64,000 bases of DNA from Aquanectria penicillioides (GCA_003415625.1 PYIU01000001.1:8124210-8188209); one strand, 5' to 3'; numbered from the stretch's first letter, positions 10,441 through 21,994 are shown. Translations and numbers: made by a program. The notes: generated by a model not told the origin, from the letters alone.

Positions 10441-12148
10441 ATGGAAGAAAGCAATAGGAAAAATGATGCGACGGGTGATATGGGGTTGGAGGCCCTAGGA
10501 TACCAACAAGGTCGGTAGACCAATGCTCGAGTTGCTCCACGACGGCTTGGCTAGGGGGCAATTCCAGGAGAATAGCAACCATGGCATCTCGCTAATATGG
10601 ATATAAACAACAGAACTCTACCGCGGCTTCTCCTTATTTGGCATGATCGGATTTTCCTTCAGCATCGTCACTTGCTGGACTGCCCTGGGCGGAACCTTGA
10701 CTGTCGGCATTGTCTCAGGCGGCCCTCCCGTCATGGTATGGTCATGGCTTGGTGTCTCGGTGTGCGCCATGGCAGTGGCTCTATCATTTGCCGAATTTTG
10801 TGCTCGTTACCCCGTAGCAGGTGGCCAGTATTCTTGGGTGGCAGCGCTGGCTCCTAAGCGATGGGCCCGCGGAATGTCATGGGTGACAGGATGGTTCATG
10901 ATGGTTGGAATGATTGGCATTGGCGCAGTCAACAACTTCATCGGTGCTAATTTCATCCTCGGCCTCGCCAACTTGGCAAATCCCGGCTACGCTATCGAAC
11001 GCTGGCACACGGTTCTGCTGACCTACCTGATCATCTTGATATTCGGCGCCACGAACATCTTCACTCCACGGCTGTTCGACAATCTCTCAAAGTTCCTCCT
11101 GTTCTGGAATATCCTCTCATTTCTCGTAGTCATCATCACCATGATGGCAACACAAAAGAATTTCCAGTCGCCCTCGTTCGTCTTCGGCGACTTCCGCAAC
11201 GACACTGGCCTCAGTCCAGCAATGGGTGCCATCGCTGGTTTATTGCAATCCTTCTTCGGGATGTGCTGCTACGAAAGCCCTGCTCATATGACGGAGGAAA
11301 TGCGAAATCCCACTCGCGACGCCCCTATCGCGATGGTGACTGCGGTGATTCTAGGCAGCATAACCGGGTTTGTTTTCCTTGTCTGCTCATTCTTTTGCAT
11401 TGGGGACATCGAATCTGTCGCCAACACATCAACGGGGGTGCCCTTGATTCAGATTCTCTTCAACAGCACCCAATCAGTGGCTGGTACCTGCGTGCTCTCT
11501 AGCACCATCATCGTCATTGTTCTGTTCTGTGCGAATAGTCTAATGGCTGAGACTTCCCGATCCATCTACGCTTTCGCTCGCGACAACGGCCTTCCATTCT
11601 CAAAAAAGCTAAGTGTTGTCTCACCGAGACTGCAAGTACCCATTCTCGCCATTGTGGTAAGCATGGTCGGCCAGGCAGCTCTAAACACTATTTACATTGG
11701 CACATACACCGGTTTCAATACCGTCATCTCGATCGCCACCGAAGGCTTTTACATCTCTTACGCGTTGCCAATTGTGGCTCGACTCATGTCGGAATTCAGC
11801 GACGGCTCTCCTATCTCAAAACACCCCAAATATAACCTTGGCCGATGGGGAGTCCCAATCAACATCGTCGGCGCTACGTTCCTCATCTTTGCTTCGATCA
11901 CGTTCAACTTCCCCAGCGCTGGTCCCGTCAATGCCGAGAATGGCAACTATTGTTCTGCTGCTGTCGGGGCTGTGATTCTAATTTCCTGGGCCACCTGGAT
12001 CCTGGATGGGCGTAAAAACTTTACGGTGCCAGACTTGGATGGTTGCATTGTTGGGATAGAGGAGTCAACGCCGGAGAGCAGCACTGAAGCACCTGCGTCT
12101 ATCCCCGAGTCTACCGAGAAGGGCGACAAGACGATTTCAGTCTCATAG
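10441..12148 (+). CDS. Amino-acid/GABA-type permease (APC superfamily)
   Basis: Exons 10441-10510 and 10614-12148 (103-bp intron, branch gctaat at 10591) give 534 residues. The splice creates the N-terminal GYQQELYRGFS, matching the conserved LGYxxEL(Y/K)R cytosolic lead-in to the first membrane segment of fungal APC transporters. About twelve hydrophobic segments follow. Signature stretches include SGGPPVMVWSW, the AEFCARYPVAGGQYSWVA loop and the ESPAHMTEEMRNPTRDAP loop after segment 6. The charged Ser/Glu-rich C-terminus is cytosolic. The family moves amino acids, GABA, choline or polyamines with protons across the plasma membrane. The specific substrate is not evident. A Zn2Cys6 regulator follows on the same strand 580 bp downstream and may control it. 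Confidence 0.9.
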
Positions 12149-12727
12149 GCACAAACACGCCACCAAGACGTCTTTTGGTGAGATTACCAACTGTCTTCAT
12201 ATTATCATGTTACATGTTTAGATTCCAATCTTAAATAGACCAATTAAATAGTCAACTTTCGACCTGTTGCGAAGACCATGAACATCGAGTACTGCCCTCT
12301 GTAGACCCCTTCTCTACCAATTTGCTTATTTGCTTAATGTACGTCATCCTACTAATTAGAGGCACGCGCTGATGATGATTTGAGTTTCCGATGACATATA
12401 ACACAAGATCATCTTCAAACATACCAATACTCACCCACTTCGCCAACGCTTAGGGCCAATTTCGTAATAGATCCCCCACAGTTGTGAGGATCCCTGCTAA
12501 GTTACGGCAATCTCCAACTACCAAGGCGGGGGTTTCTAGGCTAATATCGAAAGATTACGGATGCCCCGCTAATAGGTGAACCGCCTGTATATAGCGATTC
12601 AATGCCACCAGAAAGCTGCTGCGACTATGTATCTAATGAGCCTACCGTTATATCGAGTCTGTCACAGCTATATGAGACCGAGTGAAATCATTCTACTTGC
12701 CACGTACCGTTTCAGCACACCGAAAGA
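12149..12727. other. Intergenic region between permease and regulator
   Basis: The permease 3' end and the regulator promoter share this stretch. No coding frame with resemblance to a known family and no strong repeat was noticed. Confidence 0.4.
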
Positions 12728-14473
12728 ATGGAGAAACCCAAGAAAGGAACGAGGGCGAGCGGCCCTAAAGTTAGAACCGGATGTTTGACTTGGTACGTAA
12801 TATACATAAGCGTCCTTTGGGTGCCGCCGATCTGACGTTTCTCGCAGCAAGTTTGTTCGCCCGCCCAGCGTCTTCACAGAAGCAACTGTTAACCAGCGTC
12901 TAGAACCCGCCATGTAAAGTGCGACGAAAGAAAGCCATTGTGCTATAGATGTGAAAAGGCCGGTGTGGTATGCAAAGGCTACGTCAGCAATGCCCCCGCA
13001 CGGGTCCAAAGAGAGTCGAGAACACCTCAACGGCAAGACCAGACCGAATGTCTCACGCCCAGCTCAGCACACTTCGCGGCATCGTTGGTATTAAGACCTA
13101 ACCTAGGCTCTGGTATTGCCGTGCCGACATCTCAACTTGACCTGCTTCACCATTTTCGGACATCTACTGTCTCCGACCTGATGATGAGCTCTAGCCAGTC
13201 TGACTTTTGGCAAACCTACGCTCTGCCCCTTGGCCACACAAGTGAGCCAGTAAAATATGCAGTATGCGCCCTCGGAGGAGTTCACAGAAACTTCAAGACC
13301 CGATATGGGAGTTACGAAATCGCTACGGAGCGTAAGCTTGACAATCTTGTGATTCAACAGTATAATCAAGCCATACATCACATGCAATCAATTATGTCTA
13401 CAGCATCGCAGGCCAACATGGAGGTCATTCTAGTCTGCTGTGTCATTTTCATTTCCATTGAGATTCTGCAAGGTCGGTATTCAGAAGCCTTGCGTCATCT
13501 ACAAGCCGGCTCTGCTCTTCTTACATCTATGGGACAACTACCCTCGGGTGCTCCGACGAATGTAGCAGCTAGCAACTTGACACCAAGAATCAGACCGAAG
13601 TCTACATTAACTACCAGTATTTCAAATATTCTATCCAACCTTGCTCAAGACATCTCGTTCTTTCTTGGTGGAGAGATTGCACCTGATCTTACGTGCCAAG
13701 ATATCACCACTCTTACCGTCCAATATCCTATACCTCCATTCTCGTCATCCGCCGCGGCGGAAGAGTCCTTCCGTTCCGTGCAAAAGATGGATAATGCAAT
13801 CCGTCATCATTCTCAACTGAAGGGGCCGCCGCCCAAGCGAGGTTCCCATCTCCCACCAGAACCCGATCCACAAGAGAAAATGCTATGGAGGCTTGCAAAG
13901 TTCTCTATGCATGATTGGGTTACACGATTTGAGATTTTCAGGAGCCGTGTCGACGAAGGGAATATTTCTGAACAAGAATTATACCAAATCAGGAATCTGT
14001 CGTTGCAGCGAGCGGTTTGGTCGACATTTATCAATCTGACAGGCCCTGGTAGCGGGATATCAGTCGACGAGGCAGAGGAAATTTTAAACAGGGCTGAAAT
14101 CCTCCTTCTCTCAAGGACTGAAGAGAGTCAAGCCGTCTTCACATTCAATGCGGACCTCATTCCGGCGGTATATTTCGTCTTCGTTACGTGCGTCGATTTC
14201 ACAATCAAGGAGAAGTGCATCAAATTGCTTCGCAGGTCCAATCGCAAAGAAGGAATTTGGGACAGTCGGGAAATGGCTGATATGCTTGAAATGGCTGTTG
14301 TGGCGCAGGGCAAAGGTATCATCCGCTTTGACGCCATGCCAATGGAAGTTCCATACTTGGCCAAGGCGCTGTCCTTGGCAAAAGGGTCTAAATTTGCGAT
14401 GCCGAAAACAATTTTGTCGTTGGAAAACAAGGGGAAATCGATCAAGGCCACTGAGGCTCGGGAATGTAATTGA
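12728..14473 (+). CDS. Zn2Cys6 transcription factor with a 3-nt micro-exon
   Basis: The model has exons 12728-12792, 12848-12850 and 12904-14473, giving 545 residues. The introns are 55 bp (branch ctgac) and 53 bp (branch gttaac). Joining exon 1 directly to the main exon gives an in-frame stop with every acceptor tried. Inserting the bases caa between two normal-sized introns restores GCLTCKTRHVKCDERKPLC, followed by YRCEKAGVVC: a perfect CX2CX6CX6CX2CX6C binuclear zinc cluster (residues about 19-46). The rest is a fungal regulator middle region with helical segments, including a stretch resembling DUF3468-type regulators (YCIVRDL-like positions replaced by ILQGRYSEALRHLQAG). It binds CGG-type half sites in the nucleus by analogy. 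The likely target is the neighbouring permease. If the micro-exon is wrong, the gene is damaged at its DNA-binding domain. Confidence 0.78.
12848..12850 (+). other. Candidate 3-nt micro-exon (caa)
   Basis: The bases lie between ctcgcag (acceptor) and gtttgt (donor). They complete the second zinc-cluster Cys codon (tg+c) and supply two bases of the following Lys codon (aa+a). Without them no canonical splice keeps the frame open into the remaining cysteines. Confidence 0.6.
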
Positions 14474-15123
14474 ATTCGAGGCTTTTGGATGTGGACTTTT
14501 TCTGACTGGGCGTAAATTGCCACTTCATGTCTGTGAAGCTGTATTCTCGATTGTCAGCAGCTCATAGAGAATCTAATTACCAACTGCTTCTGAAGAAGTT
14601 AATGATCCAATAAAGATGTATTTAGTTATAAAACCAAGAACTTAAGTGCTCTGAATTTTGAGATTTTAGAGAACCCCGAGCTCGGGTTGATCAGTCAATT
14701 TTTTAACCCCCACTGCCAAGCTAAACCCTACAATCATGGCACTCATCTGACGGCCCCAGTTCCTTCTGAGGGTGCGCTGTTGAAAGAACCATAAATTAAA
14801 GTATATTTCGCTCTGTAGGAAACCTCCCAGTGACCCAAATTACTGATACGGTATGGTAGGGTGCCACCACTTGGCCATATGCAGCATATACGAGGAAGCT
14901 GGTTGGTTGGACCCTCCAGCCTCCTTTGAAGCAGAGAGTTGGTAATGTTTAGATGAGAAACTTTATTGTAAGACTCGGTTGTTGCGGTTTCCATGCTTCC
15001 TGTGATTCATGATCATTGTGTCACCCATCTCTGACGGGGTGAAGTTAACCGACCCGATTACTATAAATACTTCGGCAACACATTCATTGTAGCTTGAGAG
15101 AACAACACACAGGACAGATCAAC
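14474..15123. promoter_or_regulatory. Intergenic region with TATA box of the reductase pseudogene
   Basis: No gene is supportable. A TATA-type ctataaata lies at 15061-15069, about 55 bp before the position where the next gene's start codon should be, so promoter architecture survived although the gene did not. Confidence 0.45.
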
Positions 15124-16218
15124 TTGGCGGCAACAATTCTCATCACTGGCACCATAGGCCTCATTGGGTTTTGCATCCTGCTTAATGCGTTAGCCGCTGG
15201 TGATAATGTACGATACACAGCTCGTTTAGAAGCCAAAGCCCCAATGGTATGCTCAAATCCAGTTGTAGACAGGCTCGCTCCAGGCGACCGCCTCACTTCA
15301 GTCGTTATGTCCGGCGTCAATGCCGCCAATGCCTTTGATTCCACCATCCTGCGAGGAGTCACTCACGTCATTCATGCCAGCTCACCTGTGCCGGTGCCTA
15401 CCTTTGACGCTCTGACACAAGTCTTCCAGCCGAGAGTGGAGATAGCACAGGGTCTTCTCTCCCACGCCGACTGTCCAACAGTTCATCTTCACATCGTCCA
15501 TCGTGGCAAACCTTGGTTTCACTCCGCCATCTTACCCTATCTCGGCCTCGACACGCGTCTCGCTGCCCAGTTCTGTCCCTTTCGCTTTTGATGGCGTCTT
15601 TGAGGCATATACCGTATTCTCTCGACAAATTGGACCACCTTAGCGTCGGCGGGATCTCCGCGTTTTACAAGAAAAAGAAAGTTCCAAGTCACATAATTGG
15701 CCGTGTGCACGTTTTGTGCACTTTCTTGAAGAAACTAAGGTGGTCCAATTTGTTGAGAGAATACGGTACGTGGGGCAAGATGATTGAGCTTCACACTTCA
15801 AATCAATTTCTCAACGCCTACCTCTCATTTCACCATCTCCCATGGGGTACCCGGATACGTATTCGGTCGCAATGAGCTCGCACTCGACCCCGAAATGATG
15901 CAGTCGCGGAACAGCTCCAATAATTTCCTCATGCTAAGAATGTTGGGTGGGGAACTGTCGTTCCCTATTCATGGAGGCTTCGCACACATCGACAACGTTG
16001 CCGACACTCATTTGCGTGTGGCCTTCCTTGATGCCAAGTCAGATGGGCCTAGAGACTTTGGCATTACGACCAAGGTAGACTACGACATGATCTTTGGCCA
16101 TGTCGAGAAGGCATTTCCCAAAACAGTCGCGGAAGATGTGTTTAAGAAGGGAAAGGTGCTAACATTGCCTATAGAGTATCACTCTAGTGTTTTGGAGGTG
16201 CTACTGGCAGAGAGCTAA
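15124..16218 (+). pseudogene. DFR/epimerase-type NAD(P) reductase pseudogene split by a MITE
   Basis: The reading resumes in three frames as an extended-SDR reductase of about 340 residues: ATILITGTIGLIGF (glycine motif), THVIHASSPVPVP, a central FTSSIVANLGF after a frameshift near 15488, then after the insertion MIELHTSNQF, PGYVFGRNELALD and a normal C-terminus ending at 16218. The start is TTG at 15124 where ATG is expected. At the codon for the active-site Tyr region (FEAY) a 155-bp element interrupts the gene (15612-15766), and even with it removed the frame is not restored. The well-conserved halves point to recent loss. The substrate is unknown; relatives reduce flavonol-like or aldehyde/ketone compounds. 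Confidence 0.82.
15610..15768. mobile_element. 155-bp MITE with 32-bp TIRs and TA target duplication
   Basis: Terminal inverted repeats of 32 bp (15612-15643 and 15735-15766) match with one mismatch, begin CCGTATTCTCTCG and are flanked on both sides by TA (15610-15611, 15767-15768), the target-site duplication of Tc1/mariner/pogo (Fot1-like) elements. There is no coding capacity in the 91-bp core, which carries a smaller palindrome (gtgcacgttttgtgcac). It sits inside the reductase pseudogene. A full-length partner element was not seen in this window. Confidence 0.8.
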
Positions 16219-16825
16219 GAAGCTTCGAGGAAGCAGTATTGAGTGTTGCGGAACAGTATCTTTAAAAGAGTGGCAAGGTGAAAGCGTGATGTGCAGCACC
16301 CCGTGATTCTTATTGCACAGGACTAATAACTCCGAGCTGTTGTGTGTATGATCAGTCTGTCCATGTCAAAATAACACCAGATGGCCTTGAGATATAACGC
16401 TCATCTCAGCTTGATAGAGAGTTTAGTAGCAATACTACCAGGATTTTGTTTTACACAACTTGAGCGCAGACTAATACGCTAGGAACTGACCCATGTTGTG
16501 AAAGTCTTTTCAATTTATATACTCATGTCTACTATTCAAATATTGTATGTAGTACTGATGCACCGGCATTAGGTCATTACGATGCACGACGAGTGAACTC
16601 TCACATTACGGTAGTGACTATCCTATAACTAGCTATCCTTATAGTCCATGTCAACTTTACATCCGTCGCTCCCAAGTCGCCTCTAAAAGTTCCTCCAACG
16701 CTCGTCGGTCTCCCTCGTCTGTCTCCTTGCTGCGATTTCGTGTCGTCTTATTAAGTGAGTTCTTCGTCGCAGTGAGTTCATTTGTGTCGCCCAAATTGTC
16801 ATTTCCATAGCCTTGCGGGTCGTCG
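16219..16825. other. Convergent intergenic region
   Basis: It lies between the 3' end of the reductase pseudogene and the 3' end of the minus-strand F-box gene. Short frames at the right edge are antisense shadows of the F-box gene. Nothing else was seen. Confidence 0.4.
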
Positions 16826-18118
16826 CTACTTAAAGTCGATATCACACATCTCGCCAACATCTGATGTTCTCGCCCAGGCCGAGGGTTCATTACCAGATTT
16901 AAAGTTGATGTACCTAGTTGGGGAGAGCGATGTGCTCAATGCATCGGGATTGTTAAAATTGAAAGCGCCATCACCATGCTGAAAGCGGAAATCCACAAGA
17001 TTAGGAAGTCTAACCCTGACATTGTCAAATACCGATGCCCAGGTACCTCGAAAGTAATAGATCGAGAGAATTTCTGAACCGTCCTCGCTAAAGCCGCCCC
17101 TGCGTAAAGTCGCCCAATCGTGCGTTGGTGGTTTCCATCTTTGCCCCTCACCGTCATAAAACTGTAAGTAGGTAACGACAAAACATGAGTCAAGGCTCAG
17201 AGAGGTTAATGAAGACTGTGCAAGCACCCAATCAAAATGGTCGAAATGCGAGATAGTAAAGAGCCCCAGGTTGAGCGTTTTTAGGTTTGGGAAGAACATG
17301 TCCTTGCCGTCAAAGAAGCCTGGTGTAGTACCCCAGCATTCGCGAAAGTATAGAGTTAGTGTGGTAAGTTGACTTGCCAACGGCAAAAGCCATTGCTTGT
17401 GCATGTATGGCTCGAATGTTGAGCGCTCGATGTAGTCTTCATTCTTCAAACACTCTGCATATTCCTCCGCAATTTGAAGGTGAAGTTGTTTTAGGTCCTT
17501 TGTGACTGCTTGAAAGAGTTTTGAGGATGTGAAACTTGGTAGAGGAATGTTTTGCAAGTTCTCAAGCCTGAGAGAGGGAATACTGTTGGTGTCCTTTCTA
17601 CCATGGCGTCGACTGATGGCCTCAAAGACAGTCTTCAATGTCCATTGTCTGGACCATGTCGGCTCAGCACTGGGAAACGGATTTTCTTCCCCACTACAAA
17701 AACGCGTGAACCGGACAGATATTTCATCAATCCTTTTGAGCTCCCTGATCCGAGAAATTGCACTCTTGAATTCGGAGGTTATGCTATTTTCATCCCAACG
17801 ACGGTGAAAATCTCCCCGTGCCCAACCATCGGTGCTGCAAATGGTAATGCTGCGTATTGCAGAATTGATTCGCTCACTTTTCAACAGCTCATTCCACGCC
17901 ACCAGTCCAGTTGATGATGGAACTAAGCAGATCCGGTGGAAGGCTTGTCTGGTCGCCCAATGATTCCAAATACGGCATACGAGGCGCGCGTTTAGAAGAT
18001 CACATGGCGGGGCGGGCGGATCTGTATTCCATCCAGGATCTTCCGAGATTACATCTTCGGGATACAGAAGACAGAATATATAGTTGAGGATTTCTTCGGG
18101 GATCGCATGGATGCCCAT
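16826..18118 (-). CDS. F-box-like protein of unknown target
   Basis: A single exon encodes 430 residues from ATG 18118; the frame stays open upstream to 18343, but the extra 75 residues are low-complexity and unlike the family. The first residues, MGIHAIPEEILNYIFCLL, followed by LLNARLVCRIWNHWA, fit an F-box (about 45 residues, the Skp1-binding motif of SCF ubiquitin ligases). The remainder has irregular leucine-rich spacing (LTTLTLYF, LKTLNLGL, LTSLSLDSC), as in the many lineage-specific F-box/LRR-like proteins of Eurotiales. The role is presumably substrate recognition for ubiquitylation. The partner is unknown. Confidence 0.75.
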   Translation of the reverse strand: MGIHAIPEEILNYIFCLLYPEDVISEDPGWNTDPPAPPCDLLNARLVCRIWNHWATRQAFHRICLVPSSTGLVAWNELLKSERINSAIRSITICSTDGWARGDFHRRWDENSITSEFKSAISRIRELKRIDEISVRFTRFCSGEENPFPSAEPTWSRQWTLKTVFEAISRRHGRKDTNSIPSLRLENLQNIPLPSFTSSKLFQAVTKDLKQLHLQIAEEYAECLKNEDYIERSTFEPYMHKQWLLPLASQLTTLTLYFRECWGTTPGFFDGKDMFFPNLKTLNLGLFTISHFDHFDWVLAQSSLTSLSLDSCFVVTYLQFYDGEGQRWKPPTHDWATLRRGGFSEDGSEILSIYYFRGTWASVFDNVRVRLPNLVDFRFQHGDGAFNFNNPDALSTSLSPTRYINFKSGNEPSAWARTSDVGEMCDIDFK

Positions 18119-18858
18119 GATGCAAATTGACAGCTGGTTAAACGTTATGTGCTGTTTCCCGTTAGCAACTGGCGACAATCTAGACGATTTTATATGTTTT
18201 TCAGTGGTCGATCTTTTATCGTGGCGATGGCATTGTGGGTGAGGATTCAGCCCTGCTGAGTATGTGATGCAGGGATAGCTGTGTGCCACTACCGGTATTG
18301 AGGTGGGAGGGGAGGGGGAGATCTCTTGGGCGACAGTGGTCATAATGTGGATAAGGAATCAGCGCTTTTGAGAGTGATTCGACGCAATGATGACCTTGTG
18401 CTTTTACTGAGTTGGCTGGGTGTGTGCAAGATCTCTTGGCTGACAGGGGTTTTAATGTGGGTGAGCTTGCATATGGGCCTTTGTGACGATGGTGTGCCCT
18501 CCGAGAGGGATGTGGCTGTGAGACCCGCCATCACTTTTCCAATCAGATGCTGTCTTCATGTGAGTCTAGCACCATAAACAAAGCTTCAGCCGTCAGCCCG
18601 GCCCATTGAGGGGGGTGGAGACGTGGTCATGACCTACCTAGGCTGAGCTTCTGTTTGCCTTAAGACCTGCAGACCCTGGACCTTGAGGCAACGTGCTGCC
18701 TACCAAATACGAGCGTGTCTATGTACCGCATAATGCAGCCTAAAGACGCAAATTTCTAAATTTTCAAGCATTGGAAAGAATTCCTGTTGGTAGAAAGGAA
18801 GGCCATCCAGACACCTCCTGCGGAGTACAGGGTAATCTAAGCAACTGCAACTACAAGG
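18119..18858. repeat. Intergenic region with a degenerate 32-bp direct repeat
   Basis: Upstream of the F-box gene, agatctcttggg...cataatgtgg (18319-18350) recurs about 110 bp later as a diverged copy (18429-18460), in direct orientation. No gene is supportable. The repeats could be tandem-duplicated promoter elements for the F-box gene. Confidence 0.45.
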
Positions 18859-19143
18859 GGTCTTCAAATCGACCTGTTCCCCGTGAATGTGCAACAGTAA
18901 CGGTGGGTCATTGATTTGCAAAAAGAAAAAAAAAGTGACTGAAATCTGCACCTAAATTTGCATGATATTTAGGTACATTTTGTGTGTTTTCTATTTTTTT
19001 TCTGCCAGAGATAAGTTGCCAAAAAGGATACTTCACGCACACTATACATTCTGATTAAGAAGCATGTCACTTTTTTTTTTTGCAAATCAATAACCTGCCC
19101 GTCACTGTTGTACATTCACGGGGAACAGGTCGATTTGAAGACC
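18859..19143. repeat. Fold-back element: two ~80-bp inverted arms
   Basis: The left arm 18859-18939 and right arm 19066-19143 are inverted copies, about 90% identical by eye, running from ggtcttcaaatcg through ttgatttgc and an A (or T) tract to gtgac/gtcac, with a 126-bp spacer. Both arms encode the same short peptide outward-to-inward (GLQIDLFPVNVQQ then stop), so the structure may be an inverted partial duplication of a gene end, or a MITE. No clear target-site duplication was found. Confidence 0.7.
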
Positions 19144-19398
19144 CTCCCTGTACCTCAAATATGCTTCAAAACAGTTGATCAACTGCTTTATAGGTGCTCC
19201 CAAGGAACGGATCATAGTACACAGTTCAGGAGTCAAGGAAGGGTAATGGACTGGACAGGGTCTTTCTGGAAAGATCGGAGACGCGGAAGGTTCAAAGCAG
19301 AATTGAATTAGAGTGACCTGAGCATTGACTCCTATTCTGTCAGAGGTCCTTTCATCTCTCATCATCCTCCGGGTTACTTCGTTATCCACAGTAACCAT
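19102..19398 (-). other. 98-codon ORF ending inside the fold-back arm
   Basis: An uninterrupted frame starts with a real ATG at 19398 and ends in the right arm of the inverted repeat. The peptide is not low complexity but matches no family I recognise, and no further exon could be joined. It may be the surviving terminal exon of a decayed gene. Confidence 0.25.
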
Positions 19399-20635
19399 GG
19401 CTCCCGACTCACATCCATCTTCCGCTAAAAGCTGAATGAGGACTGCTTTAATTTCAAATATACTTTTACATTTTTGGCCTTCGCTTATTTTCCTCTGTCA
19501 AAGAGAGGACTTTGAGGGAAAGGCATACCATAAGGAGCGACAATCGAGAGGGAAGTCGCTTGACTGGTGACATTCAACCAATGTCATCAACAACACTTCA
19601 CCAATTATCTCGCTTCTTAAGCTGGGACCTGCGGGGCCTGTTTCAAGAGAAGGGTCTCTTCTTGACACGGGCTAAAAATACGTTCGGCTAGGATGCTAAG
19701 TGTGTTGACTTTCTTTGGTCGCTGCAAATGTTCAGAAACAAATTGATTCAACGTGGTGTACGTCGAGGTGATCAGTGGATTCTGGACAATCCAAACATGT
19801 AAATTTCACTCAAGTCTCACAGGACATTTCATAGCAGTTGTAGGTGGTCAGACAGACGAGATTTGAATGTTTGTGAGCTTTAATTCCCCGCGTCGCTAGG
19901 CCTGGGTCCTCAGTATAAGCTTCAGCGGCCCCTTCAATACGCGTTTTCTATGAGCGGACAAACCCGCCCGTGATTTTTTGGCTCGGATGAACCAGTTTGG
20001 ACAAAACTCTCTTTTTTGAACACGGGACTGTCTTTGACAGACTCTCATAGTGGGATGAGAAGTAATTTTCCTACAATGGATGACCACTTAAAACATTGCA
20101 TCAAAGAGTAGATATGGGGTTCCCAAACAGGCGACCGGTGATTGGCGGTAAAATCGCCAATCTCGGGCCGACCGGCACGTTCTGGCCTCACTCCTCCTAG
20201 TCCTTAATACGCGGAGGGAGATTCATGTGGCACAGTCAAGCTAGCTAGCTACTAGAACTGTGGATTTCGGCAAACAGTGCCGAAGTTGTGGAAAAATAAT
20301 GTCCATTAAACAGGGCCAGAATTTGGTACCAGTTTCAGAAACTTAGCTTACTCCTTTACGCGCGTACACAGACCTGGCTGTAATGCTTGGATGGATTATG
20401 TCTTCTAAAAATGATTGATGGAGAAAAGCGGAGCCTACCAAACCAAAATTGTATTAGCATTCGGTCCTAAAGAAGATTGGGTGATGCTATGGCCGTGGTA
20501 GAAGTTCAGAATAGACCCTTTGCAACGAAACATACAAAAGGCCTTATCCTCCCTTCTTTGGGGACCTATTCTCAAGTCTTGGCATCCACCAACCACAAAT
20601 ATATTCGAATCACTACTCTTCAACTAAAATCTACA
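19144..20635. other. Long intergenic region / polygalacturonase promoter
   Basis: Apart from the ORF noted at 19102-19398, no gene is supportable. The final 200 bp lead into the polygalacturonase with an A+T-rich stretch (caaatatattcg, about 20597) in the TATA position. The in-frame ATG upstream of 20636 would add residues before the signal peptide, so it is not used. Confidence 0.4.
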
Positions 20636-21994
20636 ATGGCAAAAGGATGGAGTGTTCTGGCTCTTGCCCTGCTTGCAGGAAACGCCATGGCGAGCCCTGC
20701 AGCTGAAGCTGCACCTGCTGTGACCGCAGCTCCCAACTTGGAAAAGAGAGCTACTACTTGCACATTCACGGGCTCCAAGGGTGCATCAAGCGCTAGCAAG
20801 TCTCAGACATCCTGCTCAACCATTGTTTTGTCCGACGTTGCTGTTCCTTCAGGCACAACTCTGGATCTCAGCGACCTCAATGACGGAACTCATGTAAGCA
20901 ACCCCCGAAAGCGAATGAAAATCACTCTTGTTAAAGCTAATTGTACAAGGTCATTTTTGAAGGAGAAACTACCTGGGGATATAAGGAGTGGTCTGGTCCC
21001 CTTCTGAAGATCTCTGGAACTGACATCACCGTCACCGGTGCCTCTGGTGCGACCCTCAACCCCGATGGTGCCAGATGGTGGGATGGCGAAGGCACTAGCG
21101 GAGTCACAAAGCCCAAGTTCTTCTATGCCCATGACCTCACTTCATCTAGCATCACCAACCTGAAGATCGTCAATACTCCTCTTATGGCTGTCAGCATTAA
21201 TGGATGCGATGGATTGACCATCACCGACATGACCATTGACAGCAGTGATGGTGACTCCGGTGGTGGCAAGAACACTGATGGATTTGATATTGGCGAGAGT
21301 ACCGATGTTACCATCACTGGAGCCACAGTCTACAATCAGGACGATTGTGTGGCTGTCAACTCTGGAACTGTAAGCTGACACCAGCAAACGCATGGGAAGC
21401 CTCAAATGCTAATGTACTGCAATAGGACATTACTTTTACTGGTGGGTATTGCTCTGGAGGCCACGGGCTGTCCATTGGCAGCGTTGGAGGCCGAGACGAC
21501 AACACTGTCAAGACCGTCACATTCTCGGATAGCACAGTTGTGGATTCTGTTCAAGGTACGCATTCCCACTGTTTCATGCAACGGAAGTCTCTAATACCTG
21601 GCGCCAGCTATTCGCATCAAGACTGTGTCTGGAGCTACTGGTTCCGTCAGTGGCGTTACCTACAGTGGTATTACCATGAAATCCATCTCCAAGTATGTCT
21701 TGATTAAAATTATCATTAAGGTGTGCATACTGACTCTCCTGTAGGTATGGAATCATCATCGAGCAGAACTACGATGGAGGTGATTTGAAGGGCACCGCCA
21801 CCAGCGGCGTCCCTATCACAGACCTAACTGTCAAGAACATTGTTGGCACAAGCTCAGTATCTTCCAGCGGTTACAATGTTGTCATCGTGTGCGGAAGCAG
21901 CGGCTGCTCTGACTGGACATGGTCCAAAGTTGCTGTCACCGGAGGCAAGACCTACGGCAGCTGCAGCAATGTCCCCAGCGTTGCATCTTGTTAA
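20636..21994 (+). CDS. Endopolygalacturonase (GH28), secreted
   Basis: Five exons (20636-20893, 20950-21369, 21426-21555, 21608-21692, 21745-21994) separated by introns of 52-56 bp give 380 residues, standard for fungal endo-PGs. A signal peptide ([19 protein letters not shown]) is followed by a short pro-region ending in the Kex2-type LEKR, so the mature enzyme starts near residue 39. The four GH28 signatures are intact: NTDG at 194-197, the QDD pair with Asp217 and Asp218, GHG with His239, and RIK at 272-274. It hydrolyses internal alpha-1,4 bonds of homogalacturonan outside the cell during growth on pectin. All splice sites keep phase and none of the catalytic residues is altered, so it should be active. 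Confidence 0.95.
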
